Of a stretch of 64,000 bases of DNA, positions 1 to 9,385 are shown one piece after another. Position numbers and translations under genes: made by a program. The notes beneath the pieces are model-generated. The model saw only the letters and a program-made list of their open reading frames with translations, did no database searches and was not told where the DNA came from. Source of the stretch: Pichia kudriavzevii (taxonomy: Eukaryota; Ascomycota; Pichiomycetes; Pichiales; Pichiaceae); the NCBI RefSeq assembly GCF_003054445.1, contig NC_042508.1, positions 496,001-560,000 on the forward strand, read 5' to 3'. Within the stretch, counting starts at the first letter, position 1, and every line of letters begins with the position of its first letter.

Positions 1-88
1 GCTTGCGTTGTTATTCGGTGATGGGTTTGAGCGGGTGTTATCGGAGGTGGAAGACATACCTATTGCTGCGCAGTCTGTCTGTAGTTGA
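1..88 (+). CDS. possible 3' end of an upstream gene (partial)
   Basis: The second forward frame is open from the left edge to a TGA at 86-88 and reads as a plausible protein tail (LALLFGDGFERVLSEVEDIP and eight more residues). The mix of hydrophobic and acidic residues is protein-like. Only 28 codons are visible, so neither family nor function can be assigned. An overlapping frame is open to about 296, but it begins with a TTG codon and is rich in Cys, Tyr and Arg in a way that looks non-coding. If this call is right, the spacer to the next gene is about 230 nt and the two genes are in tandem. It could also simply be intergenic. Confidence 0.35.
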   Translation, partial: LALLFGDGFERVLSEVEDIPIAAQSVCS

Positions 89-320
89 TAAGATATCTTT
101 GTTTCGTTTACTCTCGGGTAGTTTGTTTGTGCAGTTGTGGAGCTTAATGCCTTACGAGCCTACACTCAGTGTACAGAGAAACATTAACAAAAATAAACAA
201 GCGTTTCCAGGCTCTCATCTGATGCACGCATATTTAACTCGCTACACGCGGTATTACTCTTTTGCCGTTACTGACTTGTTTTACCACTGTCTGTGAGGAA
301 ATGATTTGTTGAGTTCTCAA

Positions 321-3056
321 ATGAACCTCAACACGTCATTTGCCACATATAAGAAGGCATCTCTGAGAAGGTCCCGCTCAAGTAGCACCGATAAGTCACT
401 TTTGTCGGTACCGAACTCGTTTACGAATGACAAAGAGGCTCAACACGAAAGAACATGTTCTGCGTCCTTGTCAAATTTTACACAAGTAGGCACGGCGAAA
501 GTCACCAAATATAGCGTACTATATCGGAAATTCACAGCAAAAAAGAACAAAACATGGGAGGGTGATGGTGTTCTACAGTTCAATAGGTCAACCAATATGG
601 GTATTATCAAAAATGAGGATGGGATAGTTATTGCTAGATTAAAAGATGCTAGCAAGTTTATTTCTAGAAATATAGAATTTAGGTCCTCGGGCTACGAGTT
701 TGAAATAGACGATGAAATAACATCTTCTGAATTTTCGGGAAATTCTTCCCCTTTAATCAGTGTCACATCGAATTCGAACATCCCCTTAGATTCTTCTCGT
801 TATAAAACGAAAAACTTTGTTTCACCGTTAATTTCAAGATCAAAAGCCAATAACAGCGTGAATGCTCAAGAACAACCAGAACAACTGCCCAAGCGGAAAC
901 TTACGGTACCTTTAGTTTCTGCACAGAAGCCCATCACGACACCGCTTCAGGGCATCAAAAAGCGAAAAGTGACAGACGCCCCACTATATGACACAAGTAT
1001 GGTTGAGAATCCCTTATTTATGCCGGATCTCCCAAGGAGTATAGACGAATCAGAGATTCCAAGGAAAGTAGTTATTGATCCGTTACTTTCAGAAAAGTTG
1101 AGACCGCATCAAAGGGAAGGTGTTACGTTTATGTATTCTTGTGTTATGGGGATTTCTGGCAATGATATCAGAGGAGCTATTTTAGCAGACGAAATGGGAT
1201 TAGGGAAAACTTTACAAACCATAACGTTAATTTGGACTCTTCTACGTCAATCTCACATTGCCGGTACCAAACCCGTCGCCGATAAGGTTTTGATTTGCTG
1301 TCCCGTAAGTCTAGTCAATAACTGGAAAAACGAATTTAATAAATGGTTGGGATTGAATAGACTTGGTATATGTACGATCAACAACAATAAATATTCGAAC
1401 GAGATACAAGACATACAGCTTTTTGCGAGAAATAGAGTCCATCAAGTCATGATTATAGGCTATGAGAAGATGCAATCCATGTCAGAACATATAAAGCAAG
1501 TGAAGTTTGACTTATTAGTCTGCGATGAAGCGCATCGTTTGAAGAACAGTGATAATAAAACAATCAAAACATTGGAAAGCTTTAATATTAGGAGGAGGAT
1601 ACTGCTGTCAGGAACACCAATTCAAAATGACTTGACTGAATTTTACACAATGGCCAATTTTACTAACCCAGGAATTTTAGGAGATTTGAAAACATTTCAA
1701 AAAGAGTTTATTCGTCCCATTTTAGATTCTAGAGACTCTAATTGTCGTAGTACAAAAGTAATTGAAAAGGGTAGAGCTAAGTCTCTGGAGTTGATGAAAA
1801 TAACTGAAAGGTTCATTCTCAGAAGATCAAATGCTGAACTAACTTCTTATTTACCAAAACGATCAGATTATATTGTTTTTGTCCCTCCTACACCTTTACA
1901 ATTGCAGCTATTTAAAACCATAATAGAAACAAAAAAATTTAAGCTCTTTATTGAAAATGAAACTACCCAGAATAGTTCCTCATCATTCAATCTTATCAAT
2001 ACATTTCGGAAGATCTGTAATTCGCCCTCTCTATTACAGTCGGATGGATTTTTTTTGGAAATTAGTGAACGAAACACTCAGTCTCAGGATGATGTAGAGT
2101 TCAGAAGACAACTTGGAAAGAAAGTTAAAAGTGGTAAAATCATGTTTCTCATCAAACTCTTGGGATTATTGCACTCACAAGGGGACGAGAAGGTTGTTAT
2201 TGTTTCTAACTTTACCTCTACTCTAGATATAATTGAAACATTATTCAAATCTTTGAATTTGAAATTTTGCAGGCTTGATGGATCAACCGCTTCTAATGAA
2301 CGAATGAAGATAGTTGATAGATTCAATAAGTCAAAAGCTGATGATACATTTGCAATTTTGCTAAGTGCAAAGGCTGGTGGGGTTGGATTAAACTTAGTCG
2401 GTGCATCTCGGTTGATTCTGTTTGATAATGATTGGAATCCAGCTGTTGATTTACAAGCAATTGCTAGAATCCATAGGGATGGCCAAAAAAGAGACGTAAA
2501 AATCTATAGACTTCTCACAAATGGATGTATGGATGAAAAAATATTCCAGAGGCAATTGATGAAAATGGATCTAAGTGACAAATTTTTAGATCAAAGGGGT
2601 GGAGAAAAGGAGTTATTTGATAGGTCAGATATAAAGGATATTTTTAATGTGCAGTTTGAAAAAATCAAAAGTAATTCCTACTGCAATACTCATGAGTTGA
2701 TGTGCTGTGATTGCGATGGAAAGGGCACTAACAATGAGATAGACCAAGAAGATAGTACCGGCACTAATTCTGACGATGAGAACGAATCAAATGACTTGAC
2801 GGATATCGATAAAAGACAGTTTATGTCTGCTTTGTCTTATGCCGACAAATATCCCAATGCTAGCTCTAATCCTGAAGATGAATTACTTCGAATGAAAAGA
2901 AAAAAGCTACGTAGGTGTATGAAAGGATATAAACACATCAACGGCTTGGGTAGTAAGGAAAGGTTTATATCAACGGATGATGATATCTTGAATGCTTTAA
3001 TAAACAATCAAGATCCAGAGAAACCATTAATATCCTACGTTTTTGGAAAATTCTGA
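321..3056 (+). CDS. RDH54: Rdh54/Tid1-like Snf2-family DNA translocase
   Basis: A 911-residue protein of the Rad54/Rad54B branch of Snf2 ATPases, which move along double-stranded DNA and work with Rad51/Dmc1 in homologous recombination. Residues from about 64 (YSVLYRKFTAKKNKTWEGDG) match the N-terminal domain typical of Rdh54/Rad54B. The helicase core follows, with the Walker A Lys at 296 (DEMGLGKT), DEAH at 402-405, SGTPIQN, and motif VI written RIHRDGQ. The DGQ form fits the Rad54 group, whereas ISWI proteins have IGQ. Length is close to yeast Rdh54 (about 958 aa). A Cys-containing acidic linker precedes the conserved LISYVFGKF end. Five codons upstream are open but would need a TTG start, so I use the ATG. 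It is convergent with the next gene, with a 66-nt gap. Confidence 0.9.
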   Translation: MNLNTSFATYKKASLRRSRSSSTDKSLLSVPNSFTNDKEAQHERTCSASLSNFTQVGTAKVTKYSVLYRKFTAKKNKTWEGDGVLQFNRSTNMGIIKNEDGIVIARLKDASKFISRNIEFRSSGYEFEIDDEITSSEFSGNSSPLISVTSNSNIPLDSSRYKTKNFVSPLISRSKANNSVNAQEQPEQLPKRKLTVPLVSAQKPITTPLQGIKKRKVTDAPLYDTSMVENPLFMPDLPRSIDESEIPRKVVIDPLLSEKLRPHQREGVTFMYSCVMGISGNDIRGAILADEMGLGKTLQTITLIWTLLRQSHIAGTKPVADKVLICCPVSLVNNWKNEFNKWLGLNRLGICTINNNKYSNEIQDIQLFARNRVHQVMIIGYEKMQSMSEHIKQVKFDLLVCDEAHRLKNSDNKTIKTLESFNIRRRILLSGTPIQNDLTEFYTMANFTNPGILGDLKTFQKEFIRPILDSRDSNCRSTKVIEKGRAKSLELMKITERFILRRSNAELTSYLPKRSDYIVFVPPTPLQLQLFKTIIETKKFKLFIENETTQNSSSSFNLINTFRKICNSPSLLQSDGFFLEISERNTQSQDDVEFRRQLGKKVKSGKIMFLIKLLGLLHSQGDEKVVIVSNFTSTLDIIETLFKSLNLKFCRLDGSTASNERMKIVDRFNKSKADDTFAILLSAKAGGVGLNLVGASRLILFDNDWNPAVDLQAIARIHRDGQKRDVKIYRLLTNGCMDEKIFQRQLMKMDLSDKFLDQRGGEKELFDRSDIKDIFNVQFEKIKSNSYCNTHELMCCDCDGKGTNNEIDQEDSTGTNSDDENESNDLTDIDKRQFMSALSYADKYPNASSNPEDELLRMKRKKLRRCMKGYKHINGLGSKERFISTDDDILNALINNQDPEKPLISYVFGKF

Positions 3057-3122
3057 ATATTTGTTAATAGTACATATTATGAAGGGTTATAATTTTCTTT
3101 CGGTGGCCCTGTCTTTTCTATT

Positions 3123-4265
3123 TTAGACCTCCCAAACTTGCACCACATTATCATAAAAACTACAACTTATGGCTACGTCTCCAATCCAATCCCCGCCATA
3201 GGTGATACTCGAATGGTCCCCTTTGTAGTAATTCTTGACCTCAACATTTTTTGCGTTAGACGAATCATACGCTAACATTCGACCACCATCATACATATTA
3301 CAGGTGAATACTCTGCAATCATTTTCTTTTGGAGATGGAATCAATCTCCATACACCTCCACCCAAGTTGTGTTTTTCTCGAAGCATAGGGGGTATGCCCT
3401 CAAATAAAGCTCCATTATTCATGTTTGCTCCGGCACGCAGATCAAGAACACACAACTGATCATCATAGCCACCTGTCCATATAATATAAGGATCAGTAAC
3501 ATTTTCACACCAGTTACTTCTGGCCGTGAGAATTGAAACTATGCCGGCATCATGAATTCTAGATGTCTCAAAAACAGGAAACGGCACTCTAGTATCATGT
3601 GCGATTAGCCGTGCGTCATCGCCTCCGGAAAAGACAATGTTGTCTAGGGCTTCCAAATGACACCAATCAGCATACCATGCTTCTAAAGAATGCTCTTTTC
3701 CAAAACAAACTGGTTCATTAGAGTTGGATCCTTCTGAATAATCGTAGTAACCAACAATGCCTGTGGTAGTGGTGAATGATAGATACGTTTTTCTAGGATG
3801 AAAATTTATAGACGTAATTAATGTCTCACCTAAATTCGAAGTAGATTCAGGAAACAGTTGAACATCTGAAACTTCCTTTATATCTAATGGGTCATCCTTT
3901 TTAATCTTCCAAAGTGTAATGTTACCGGTGGATTGTGCAGTAGAGAGTAATATTGAATCACCATTAGAAGTAATAGACTTTGAATCTATTTTGATGTCTA
4001 AAACTGCACCATGAGTGGGAATACTTCCTAACTTTATCCCTTGCAGCTCTAAATCATCCAAATTTATGTTTTGCTCGTCAGGAACATCTGTGGTCCCTTC
4101 CTTGCTGCGTAATTTCCATATTTCAATGGTTCCTTTCCGATCATTTCCTTGAATAAGCGTGTAAGTGCCAAAATACACAATTGTGGAATCTAAAGGGTTG
4201 ATTCGAAGACAGCACGGTGGGGCTTCTGTATTGAACACTGCTCTTCTTCTCAGGTTGTGAGTCAT
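3123..4265 (-). CDS. RRT2: diphthine methyltransferase-type WD40 protein Dph7/Rrt2
   Basis: A 380-residue WD40 protein matching Dph7 (yeast Rrt2). This is the methylesterase that demethylates the diphthine methyl ester on elongation factor 2 before the final amidation step of diphthamide synthesis. Visible family signatures are the N-terminal RRRAVFNTEAPPCCLRINP segment, IIWTGGYDDQLCVLDLR in a later blade, and LGGGVWRL followed by CNMYDGGRMLAYD. The protein is a single propeller with no other domain, and no targeting signal is seen, as expected for a cytosolic enzyme. The ATG is unambiguous. It shares a short divergent spacer with VMS1. In S. cerevisiae RRT2 lies beside ISW1; here ISW1 is about 5 kb away. 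Confidence 0.9.
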   Translation of the reverse strand: MTHNLRRRAVFNTEAPPCCLRINPLDSTIVYFGTYTLIQGNDRKGTIEIWKLRSKEGTTDVPDEQNINLDDLELQGIKLGSIPTHGAVLDIKIDSKSITSNGDSILLSTAQSTGNITLWKIKKDDPLDIKEVSDVQLFPESTSNLGETLITSINFHPRKTYLSFTTTTGIVGYYDYSEGSNSNEPVCFGKEHSLEAWYADWCHLEALDNIVFSGGDDARLIAHDTRVPFPVFETSRIHDAGIVSILTARSNWCENVTDPYIIWTGGYDDQLCVLDLRAGANMNNGALFEGIPPMLREKHNLGGGVWRLIPSPKENDCRVFTCNMYDGGRMLAYDSSNAKNVEVKNYYKGDHSSITYGGDWIGDVAISCSFYDNVVQVWEV

Positions 4266-4432
4266 TGGCGTTTTGCTTTCTGTAGATTAGTCTTTTTTTG
4301 GTATAAAAAAAACTATTTGAAGTGGTAATGCTTCGTTTGAGTGAAAAAAAAAAATCACGAACTTTTATTGAATTTACTTCTCTTAGTTTCATCATGTTTT
4401 TTCTACTATTTCCCACCAAAACAGATAAAACT

Positions 4433-6304
4433 ATGTCAAATACCATTCCATTCAATAAAAGGTACATCTATAATTTAGACCCATCCATCCTTGAATCCTT
4501 ACAGACCCTATACTTTGATTCAATAACTTTTGAGCAGAAGTCGTATGAGGAATATATTTCACGTAGAAAAGATGAGATTGAAGACACAACAAACGTACAA
4601 AGGGCCGACTTGTTTACCAAACCGGTCATCGTTCGGCCAAAAGCGAGGGCTAGTATAAGTCAAGCATTGTCGAATTTAAGTACTTCCATGACTGAAAAGC
4701 AACAATTGGAGGATAGTTCATCAGAGGGCGAACTAAATGACAGCAATACCGAATCAGAGTCAGACATGGAAAATGAAGATGAGAGTAGAGGTGAAGAATT
4801 GTACAGAATAAGTGAGAACGTGGATGATGACCATCAATCTACAATCAGTTTTATGTCTACCAAGTCTCCTATGATTTTGTTCAAGTCCCCCATAATTGAA
4901 GATGATAACAAATGTTTTGGTATTTACAAGGTTAGTATAAATGCCATTGATTCACCAAATTTTGACCCAATCTCAACTTTAAGGAATATAACATATAACA
5001 CCGAAAATACAATACCTAAGGATCCTATACAAGCTGGCATGTCTGCTATTTTTATGATGTCATCGGGTCATTTTGCTGGTGCAATTATTTCTCATTTACC
5101 ACATTCCACAAAAGGTAATAAGGGCACGGCCACCGAGCTACACATGCAATCAGTAAGGATGCTAGCCCATAAAACCTTCCACAGATATACCACTCGTAGA
5201 AAGCAAGGAGGTTCACAAAGCGCAATGGATGATGCAAAGGGTAAGGCCAATTCGGCTGGTAGTACATTAAGACGGTATAACGAACAGGCACTAGGAAAAG
5301 ATATTGAGGAACTAATGGAGGAGTGGAAACCTTTATTGGATCAATGTACTTCTATCTATATAAGAGGCTCAGGCAAAGGTGGTAAGAATGCTAGAGGTAC
5401 AGGTTTAATTGTTAGGGATTCCAAAGATCCTAAAGCGATAATTAAAACAGGCGACAAACGTGTCAAATTCATTCCTTTTGCGACAAAGAGGCCAACTACA
5501 ATGGAAATAAAACGGACCTGGTGTGAGCTATCATACCTACATGTTGTTGATGTACCTGCTATCTCTAAAACAGAAATTGAAAAAAAACGCAAAAGAGAAG
5601 AACTGTTGCAAAAATCCAAAGAGGAGAGTCATGCGGTTGATAATGAGCTTGCGGACAAGATTAAGCTGAGCAATGATTTGATACAATTATTAAAAAAATC
5701 AAAGGCTCCTGCACTGATTGCATTCATGAAAAAGAACCAATCCAAAATTGATGTTAACTTCAGATTGCAACCTGCAGATCATTATGAAACCAATCCAACT
5801 TTGTTGCATTATGCATCTAGAAAATCTCTCCCATTTATGGTTCAAACACTTATGGTACAGTTACATGCGGACCCAACAATTCTTAACTCTTTAGGTCAAA
5901 CTGCATATGAGATCGCTGGCGATAAAGATACTCGATATGCCTTTAGATTTAGTAGACACATTCTTGGTGAACATAGTGGTATTTCATGGATTGATTCAGG
6001 CGTTGGGTCTGCAATGACAAAAGATGAAATCGAGCTAGCCAAGTCAAAGGACAAACAACAACAAGAAGAGATTGCAGATGAGGAAAAGAAAGAATTAAAG
6101 AAGCAGCATAATGCAATAGTGCAAGATTTCCGAGAGAGAGAACAATCAAAAGCTAAACATACTTCTACAATTACAGGGCCTGGATTACTTAGAGTATCCG
6201 AAGAACAGAAGCTAAGCGGATTGTCAGAGGCGCAAAGGATGAAAGTATTGCGAGAACAGAGGTTCCGTGCAATCGAAGCAAGGTTGAAGAGAGCACAGTC
6301 ATGA
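4433..6304 (+). CDS. VMS1: Vms1/ANKZF1-family peptidyl-tRNA endonuclease
   Basis: A 623-residue orthologue of Vms1, which releases stalled nascent chains from 60S subunits in ribosome quality control and binds Cdc48. The VLRF1 release-factor-like domain spans roughly residues 190-380. It contains the Gln-bearing loop RRKQGGSQSAMD (GSQ at 260-262) and SAGSTLRRYNE. An ankyrin-like segment follows (LLHYASRKSLPFMVQTLM), then a charged coiled coil and a C-terminal Cdc48-binding (VIM-like) helix, QRFRAIEARLKR. The N-terminal C2H2 zinc finger of yeast Vms1 is missing; the first 160 residues hold almost no Cys. An upstream in-frame ATG at 4328 would add 35 mostly hydrophobic residues. I chose MSNTIPFNKRYIYNLDPSIL because it resembles the start of other Vms1 proteins. 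Confidence 0.88.
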   Translation: MSNTIPFNKRYIYNLDPSILESLQTLYFDSITFEQKSYEEYISRRKDEIEDTTNVQRADLFTKPVIVRPKARASISQALSNLSTSMTEKQQLEDSSSEGELNDSNTESESDMENEDESRGEELYRISENVDDDHQSTISFMSTKSPMILFKSPIIEDDNKCFGIYKVSINAIDSPNFDPISTLRNITYNTENTIPKDPIQAGMSAIFMMSSGHFAGAIISHLPHSTKGNKGTATELHMQSVRMLAHKTFHRYTTRRKQGGSQSAMDDAKGKANSAGSTLRRYNEQALGKDIEELMEEWKPLLDQCTSIYIRGSGKGGKNARGTGLIVRDSKDPKAIIKTGDKRVKFIPFATKRPTTMEIKRTWCELSYLHVVDVPAISKTEIEKKRKREELLQKSKEESHAVDNELADKIKLSNDLIQLLKKSKAPALIAFMKKNQSKIDVNFRLQPADHYETNPTLLHYASRKSLPFMVQTLMVQLHADPTILNSLGQTAYEIAGDKDTRYAFRFSRHILGEHSGISWIDSGVGSAMTKDEIELAKSKDKQQQEEIADEEKKELKKQHNAIVQDFREREQSKAKHTSTITGPGLLRVSEEQKLSGLSEAQRMKVLREQRFRAIEARLKRAQS

Positions 6305-6364
6305 TAACAGAGTATTGTTTATTCATTATATAACCCTAAAATATACGTACTCCAGATCTTCCAT

Positions 6365-6904
6365 CTACCTTCTTGTGAGAACATTTTCTACCCATTCTTG
6401 TAGTTTCTCCCTGTCGATTTCATTGACTTCAGTATTGCTATTCCTCACTGCTGGATCAACGTAGGTATCGTAAGGCAACGTTTTCTTTAAAGCAACAACA
6501 GACGGAACTTTGTTTACAACGTATCTGTTAGCAATTTCTTCCATTCTTCCACCCATCAGTTCAACGGCCACTGTGCTCGTGTTTGGGGTTTCGACCCTAC
6601 TAACAATGTCCCACAAATTGGTAGCCATGGAATTACTTGGTCCTCCACCGAGCCTGACAAAACTGACAAACATCGTTCCATTTAGGGCTGCAGGACTGCT
6701 GAGCAATAGTTCAAACTCCTGAGGTGTATATACTGTCTGGAATACTCGACCAGTGGCTAAAGCTTGCTCCGTAGGATACACATAAGGCAGATTAGCCTTT
6801 CCCGGCCTTGCTTTAGTGTATAAGTATAACCCTACTGTTGCAGCCGCAAAGATTCCTAGACCTAGTAGTTTGTTTCTCTGGGTGGGAGGTTGTTCTGTAG
6901 TCAT
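6365..6904 (-). CDS. unrecognised membrane-anchored thioredoxin-like protein, possibly mitochondrial
   Basis: A 179-residue protein I cannot name. An N-terminal polar stretch (MTTEQPPTQRNK) leads into one hydrophobic helix (LLGLGIFAAATVGLYLY) and a basic flank (TKARPGK), which suggests a single-pass N-terminal anchor. The rest resembles a thioredoxin fold. VFQTVYTPQEFELLL could be the first helix, FVSFVR a core strand, and NKVPSVVALKK the typical cis-Pro (VPS) position. No CxxC pair is present, so redox chemistry is unlikely. The frame stays open upstream to an ATG at 7117, which would add 71 residues and end 12 nt from the RIB1 ATG. I prefer the inner ATG because it leaves a normal 225-nt divergent promoter. 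Tail-to-tail with VMS1 (60 nt). Confidence 0.7.
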   Translation of the reverse strand: MTTEQPPTQRNKLLGLGIFAAATVGLYLYTKARPGKANLPYVYPTEQALATGRVFQTVYTPQEFELLLSSPAALNGTMFVSFVRLGGGPSNSMATNLWDIVSRVETPNTSTVAVELMGGRMEEIANRYVVNKVPSVVALKKTLPYDTYVDPAVRNSNTEVNEIDREKLQEWVENVLTRR

Positions 6905-7129
6905 TGGTTTGTTTTGCTTACAGTGTGCCTTGCGTAACGATAAAAGAAGTGCCCAATAATTAGTCAGCTTACTCTTATAAGGAACGAGGTGTGTGACAAA
7001 TCGATAAAGATGATTTTCATGTCGACCGAAATCAGCACCAAATTCCATAGCTAGCCTTTTTTTTAACTGTTTGAGTGGATTTCCTATACCTACCATTACA
7101 CTAGATACCACAAACACTAAGCACCGACA

Positions 7130-8212
7130 ATGGAGGAGACCACAGAAGACATTTTTGAGAATATGCCCCTTATTTCACCGACTGTTTCACGGGAGAACAG
7201 GGCGAGTTTAGGAGATGAAGTAGTGGGAAGTCACATTCAAAGCGAAATTCAGAATGATATCATTAGCAACTTATTGGAGAAAAAAGGACCAAAACATCAA
7301 TGTCTGAAACATCACCACCATGTAGAAGATTTTCAAAGATGCGATTCACCATTTCATGCTGTTCCAAAGGCTGAGGAGAAGAGAAGATTGCTGCCCGACA
7401 AGTTACCGAATGTGCAATGTATTGCACGGGCTCGTATCCCAACCACCCAAGGGCCTGAAATATTCCTACATCTTTATTCTAACGATGAAGATGATAAGGA
7501 ACACCTGGCTATTGTTTTTGGTGAAGACATACGCTCGAGGTCATTGTATAAGAAGCGTCAAAATGAAACACAAAGCGATCGGATGATTAGAGGAGCATAC
7601 GTTGGTAAGCTATATCCTGGTCGTAGAGACGCCGATTTTGACAAAAGCACAGGGATGAAACTGGAATTTACGGAGAATGGAGACTTGGTTGTTGATGGAT
7701 CAACTACGTGGGTCAACCCAACTCTAGTGCGTATCCATAGTGAATGTTACACTGGCGAGACCGCCTGGAGTGCCCGCTGCGATTGCGGAGAACAGTTCGA
7801 TGAAGCAGGGAGATTGATGGGTCTTGAAGGTCATGGATGTATAGTTTACCTACGCCAAGAGGGTCGTGGTATTGGACTGGGTGAGAAATTGAAGGCATAT
7901 AACTTGCAAGATTTAGGTGCTGATACCGTTCAGGCCAATCTACTTCTTCGACACCCTGCTGACAAGCGTAGTTTTGGACTAGCCACTGCTATTCTGGTAG
8001 ACTTAGGATTACTTGAAATCAACTTACTGACCAACAATCCAGACAAAATCATCGCTGTTGAAGGCAGAGAACGTCAAGTACACGTTCGTGAACGCGTTCC
8101 CATGGTTCCATTGGCATGGCAGGGGGAGAACGGAGTCAAATCAAAGGAAGTTGAAGGATACTTGCGTACCAAAGTTGAAAAAATGGGCCACTTATTATCA
8201 AAGCCACTATAA
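7130..8212 (+). CDS. RIB1: GTP cyclohydrolase II (riboflavin biosynthesis)
   Basis: This 360-residue protein catalyses the first committed step of riboflavin synthesis: GTP to 2,5-diamino-6-ribosylamino-pyrimidinone phosphate, with formate and pyrophosphate released. The zinc ligands are in place as C-x10-C-x-C (Cys206, Cys217, Cys219, in [17 protein letters not shown]). The catalytic/GTP loop [20 protein letters not shown] starts at residue 242, and LLTNNPDKI is near residue 300. The N-terminal 140 residues are poorly conserved and include a His cluster (KHHHHVEDF); this region is variable in fungal Rib1. Length is close to S. cerevisiae Rib1 (345 aa). CTG codons fall at the near-invariant Leu250 and Leu300, which shows that CTG is read as Leu. 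Confidence 0.97.
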   Translation: MEETTEDIFENMPLISPTVSRENRASLGDEVVGSHIQSEIQNDIISNLLEKKGPKHQCLKHHHHVEDFQRCDSPFHAVPKAEEKRRLLPDKLPNVQCIARARIPTTQGPEIFLHLYSNDEDDKEHLAIVFGEDIRSRSLYKKRQNETQSDRMIRGAYVGKLYPGRRDADFDKSTGMKLEFTENGDLVVDGSTTWVNPTLVRIHSECYTGETAWSARCDCGEQFDEAGRLMGLEGHGCIVYLRQEGRGIGLGEKLKAYNLQDLGADTVQANLLLRHPADKRSFGLATAILVDLGLLEINLLTNNPDKIIAVEGRERQVHVRERVPMVPLAWQGENGVKSKEVEGYLRTKVEKMGHLLSKPL

Positions 8213-8478
8213 CCGAGAAATCCAATGTATTCAATAGCCAATATACAGATTAAAAGCAATGAGATATAAATGCTGAACTTGTAATTTATGCTGATGTTTA
8301 TAAACCTTTTTTTTTTTTACTCTTGTTATACATGATATCATATGACCTGTAATAGATAGCTTTTTTTTAGTCTTGCAAAAGAAACTCAAAGTTAGACAGC
8401 ATTATTATTAATTATATATTATACAAAAATAAATGAAGCGGGTGAAGTTATCAGGACTAGCAACAGTTCTGGAATTGA

Positions 8479-9009
8479 CTACTGTTTAAGTAATTTTTCG
8501 ATATCTCCCTCAATAGCAGCAGGGGTCTTGATAGAAGAATATCTGTTGACAACATTACCCTCTTTATCAACTAGAAACTTTTCGAAATTCCACTTGATTC
8601 CCTTGAATCCCAAAAGACCTGGTTTTTCGGCCTTCAACCACTCGTAAAGTGGGTCAGCATTGGATCCATTGACGTCAATCTTCTTCATTATCGGGAAGGA
8701 GACACCATAGTTGATCTTGCAGAATTCCGCAATTTCTTCAGGGGAGCCTGGCTCCTGGCCTGCAAACTGGTTGCATGGGAAACCAATGATCGTAAAGCCC
8801 TGGTCCTTGTACTTCTTGTACAACTCCTCAAGACCTTCGTATTGCGGGGTGAATCCACACTTGGAGGCTGTGTTGACGATCAGAACAACCTTGCCCTTCA
8901 AGTCTTCCATTGGGAAAGGCTCGCCGTTATTTTTTGTTGCAGTGAAGGTGTAGAATTTAGACATGTTGGTTAATGTGTGTAAGTAGTGTTTTGATGCCGT
9001 ACGTAGCAT
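8479..9009 (-). CDS. GPX2: glutathione-peroxidase-like thiol peroxidase (Gpx2/Hyr1 type)
   Basis: A thioredoxin-dependent atypical 2-Cys peroxidase that reduces lipid and hydrogen peroxides; the yeast orthologue Hyr1 also relays oxidation to Yap1. Counting from the second ATG (8964), the peroxidatic Cys36 (NTASKCGF), Cys64 (GFPCNQF) and resolving Cys82 (AEFC) fall at exactly the yeast positions. [18 protein letters not shown] is closest to Gpx2, and the neighbour ISW1 agrees. Two in-frame ATGs exist. The first adds [15 protein letters not shown], a basic, hydroxylated stretch without acidic residues that could act as a mitochondrial presequence. The second gives the usual 161-residue cytosolic form. 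Both may be used. Confidence 0.95.
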   Translation of the reverse strand: MLRTASKHYLHTLTNMSKFYTFTATKNNGEPFPMEDLKGKVVLIVNTASKCGFTPQYEGLEELYKKYKDQGFTIIGFPCNQFAGQEPGSPEEIAEFCKINYGVSFPIMKKIDVNGSNADPLYEWLKAEKPGLLGFKGIKWNFEKFLVDKEGNVVNRYSSIKTPAAIEGDIEKLLKQ

Positions 9010-9385
9010 TTGTTAGACTCTCAAGTTGATGAAAAGCATCAGGGTGGCTTTGCCACATTTTATACTACTCGAGAAATAGCTGTCTATTTACTAAGCAGCG
9101 AAATTCTAGATTAACGTCATGACAAATTCCACTAACTCCAGACCGTTGCATCTCCCGGATGGAACTATGCAAAGCCAATTGTGGGCTAAACAATGCTGTT
9201 CGGATACCCCCCAGAAGGCATGGCCCACTATTTCGCCCTTCCCAGTGTACAATACCTTAAGATACAGATATGTCTTGTCGAAGACATCGGTACTTTGGTC
9301 GAACAGTTTTATTTCGTTACGAGAAAACAGCCTTGCTTAGCGGGCATGTTCATAAGTATACATGTCTTTCCATAGATTGATGTTT
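9010..9385. other. spacer: GPX2 promoter and ISW1 3' flank
   Basis: This spacer lies between two minus-strand genes, so it should hold the GPX2 promoter and the ISW1 3' end. Two overlapping forward frames are open for 60-73 codons, but neither resembles a known protein and each is interrupted where the other continues. I see no RNA gene and no strong repeat. Confidence 0.4.

Noticed and set aside
3-296. 97-codon forward frame before RDH54
   Set aside because: It starts with TTG, has an odd Cys/Tyr/Arg-rich composition and overlaps both the putative upstream gene tail and the RDH54 promoter.
4328-4432. N-terminal extension of Vms1 with a hydrophobic stretch (possible signal anchor)
   Set aside because: Vms1 is cytosolic, the extension would use up the divergent promoter, and family N-termini resemble the inner start.
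9119-9375. Overlapping 73- and 60-codon frames between GPX2 and ISW1, possibly a small or spliced gene
   Set aside because: No 5' splice signal or branch point joins them, the frames contain stops before each start, and no protein family is recognisable.
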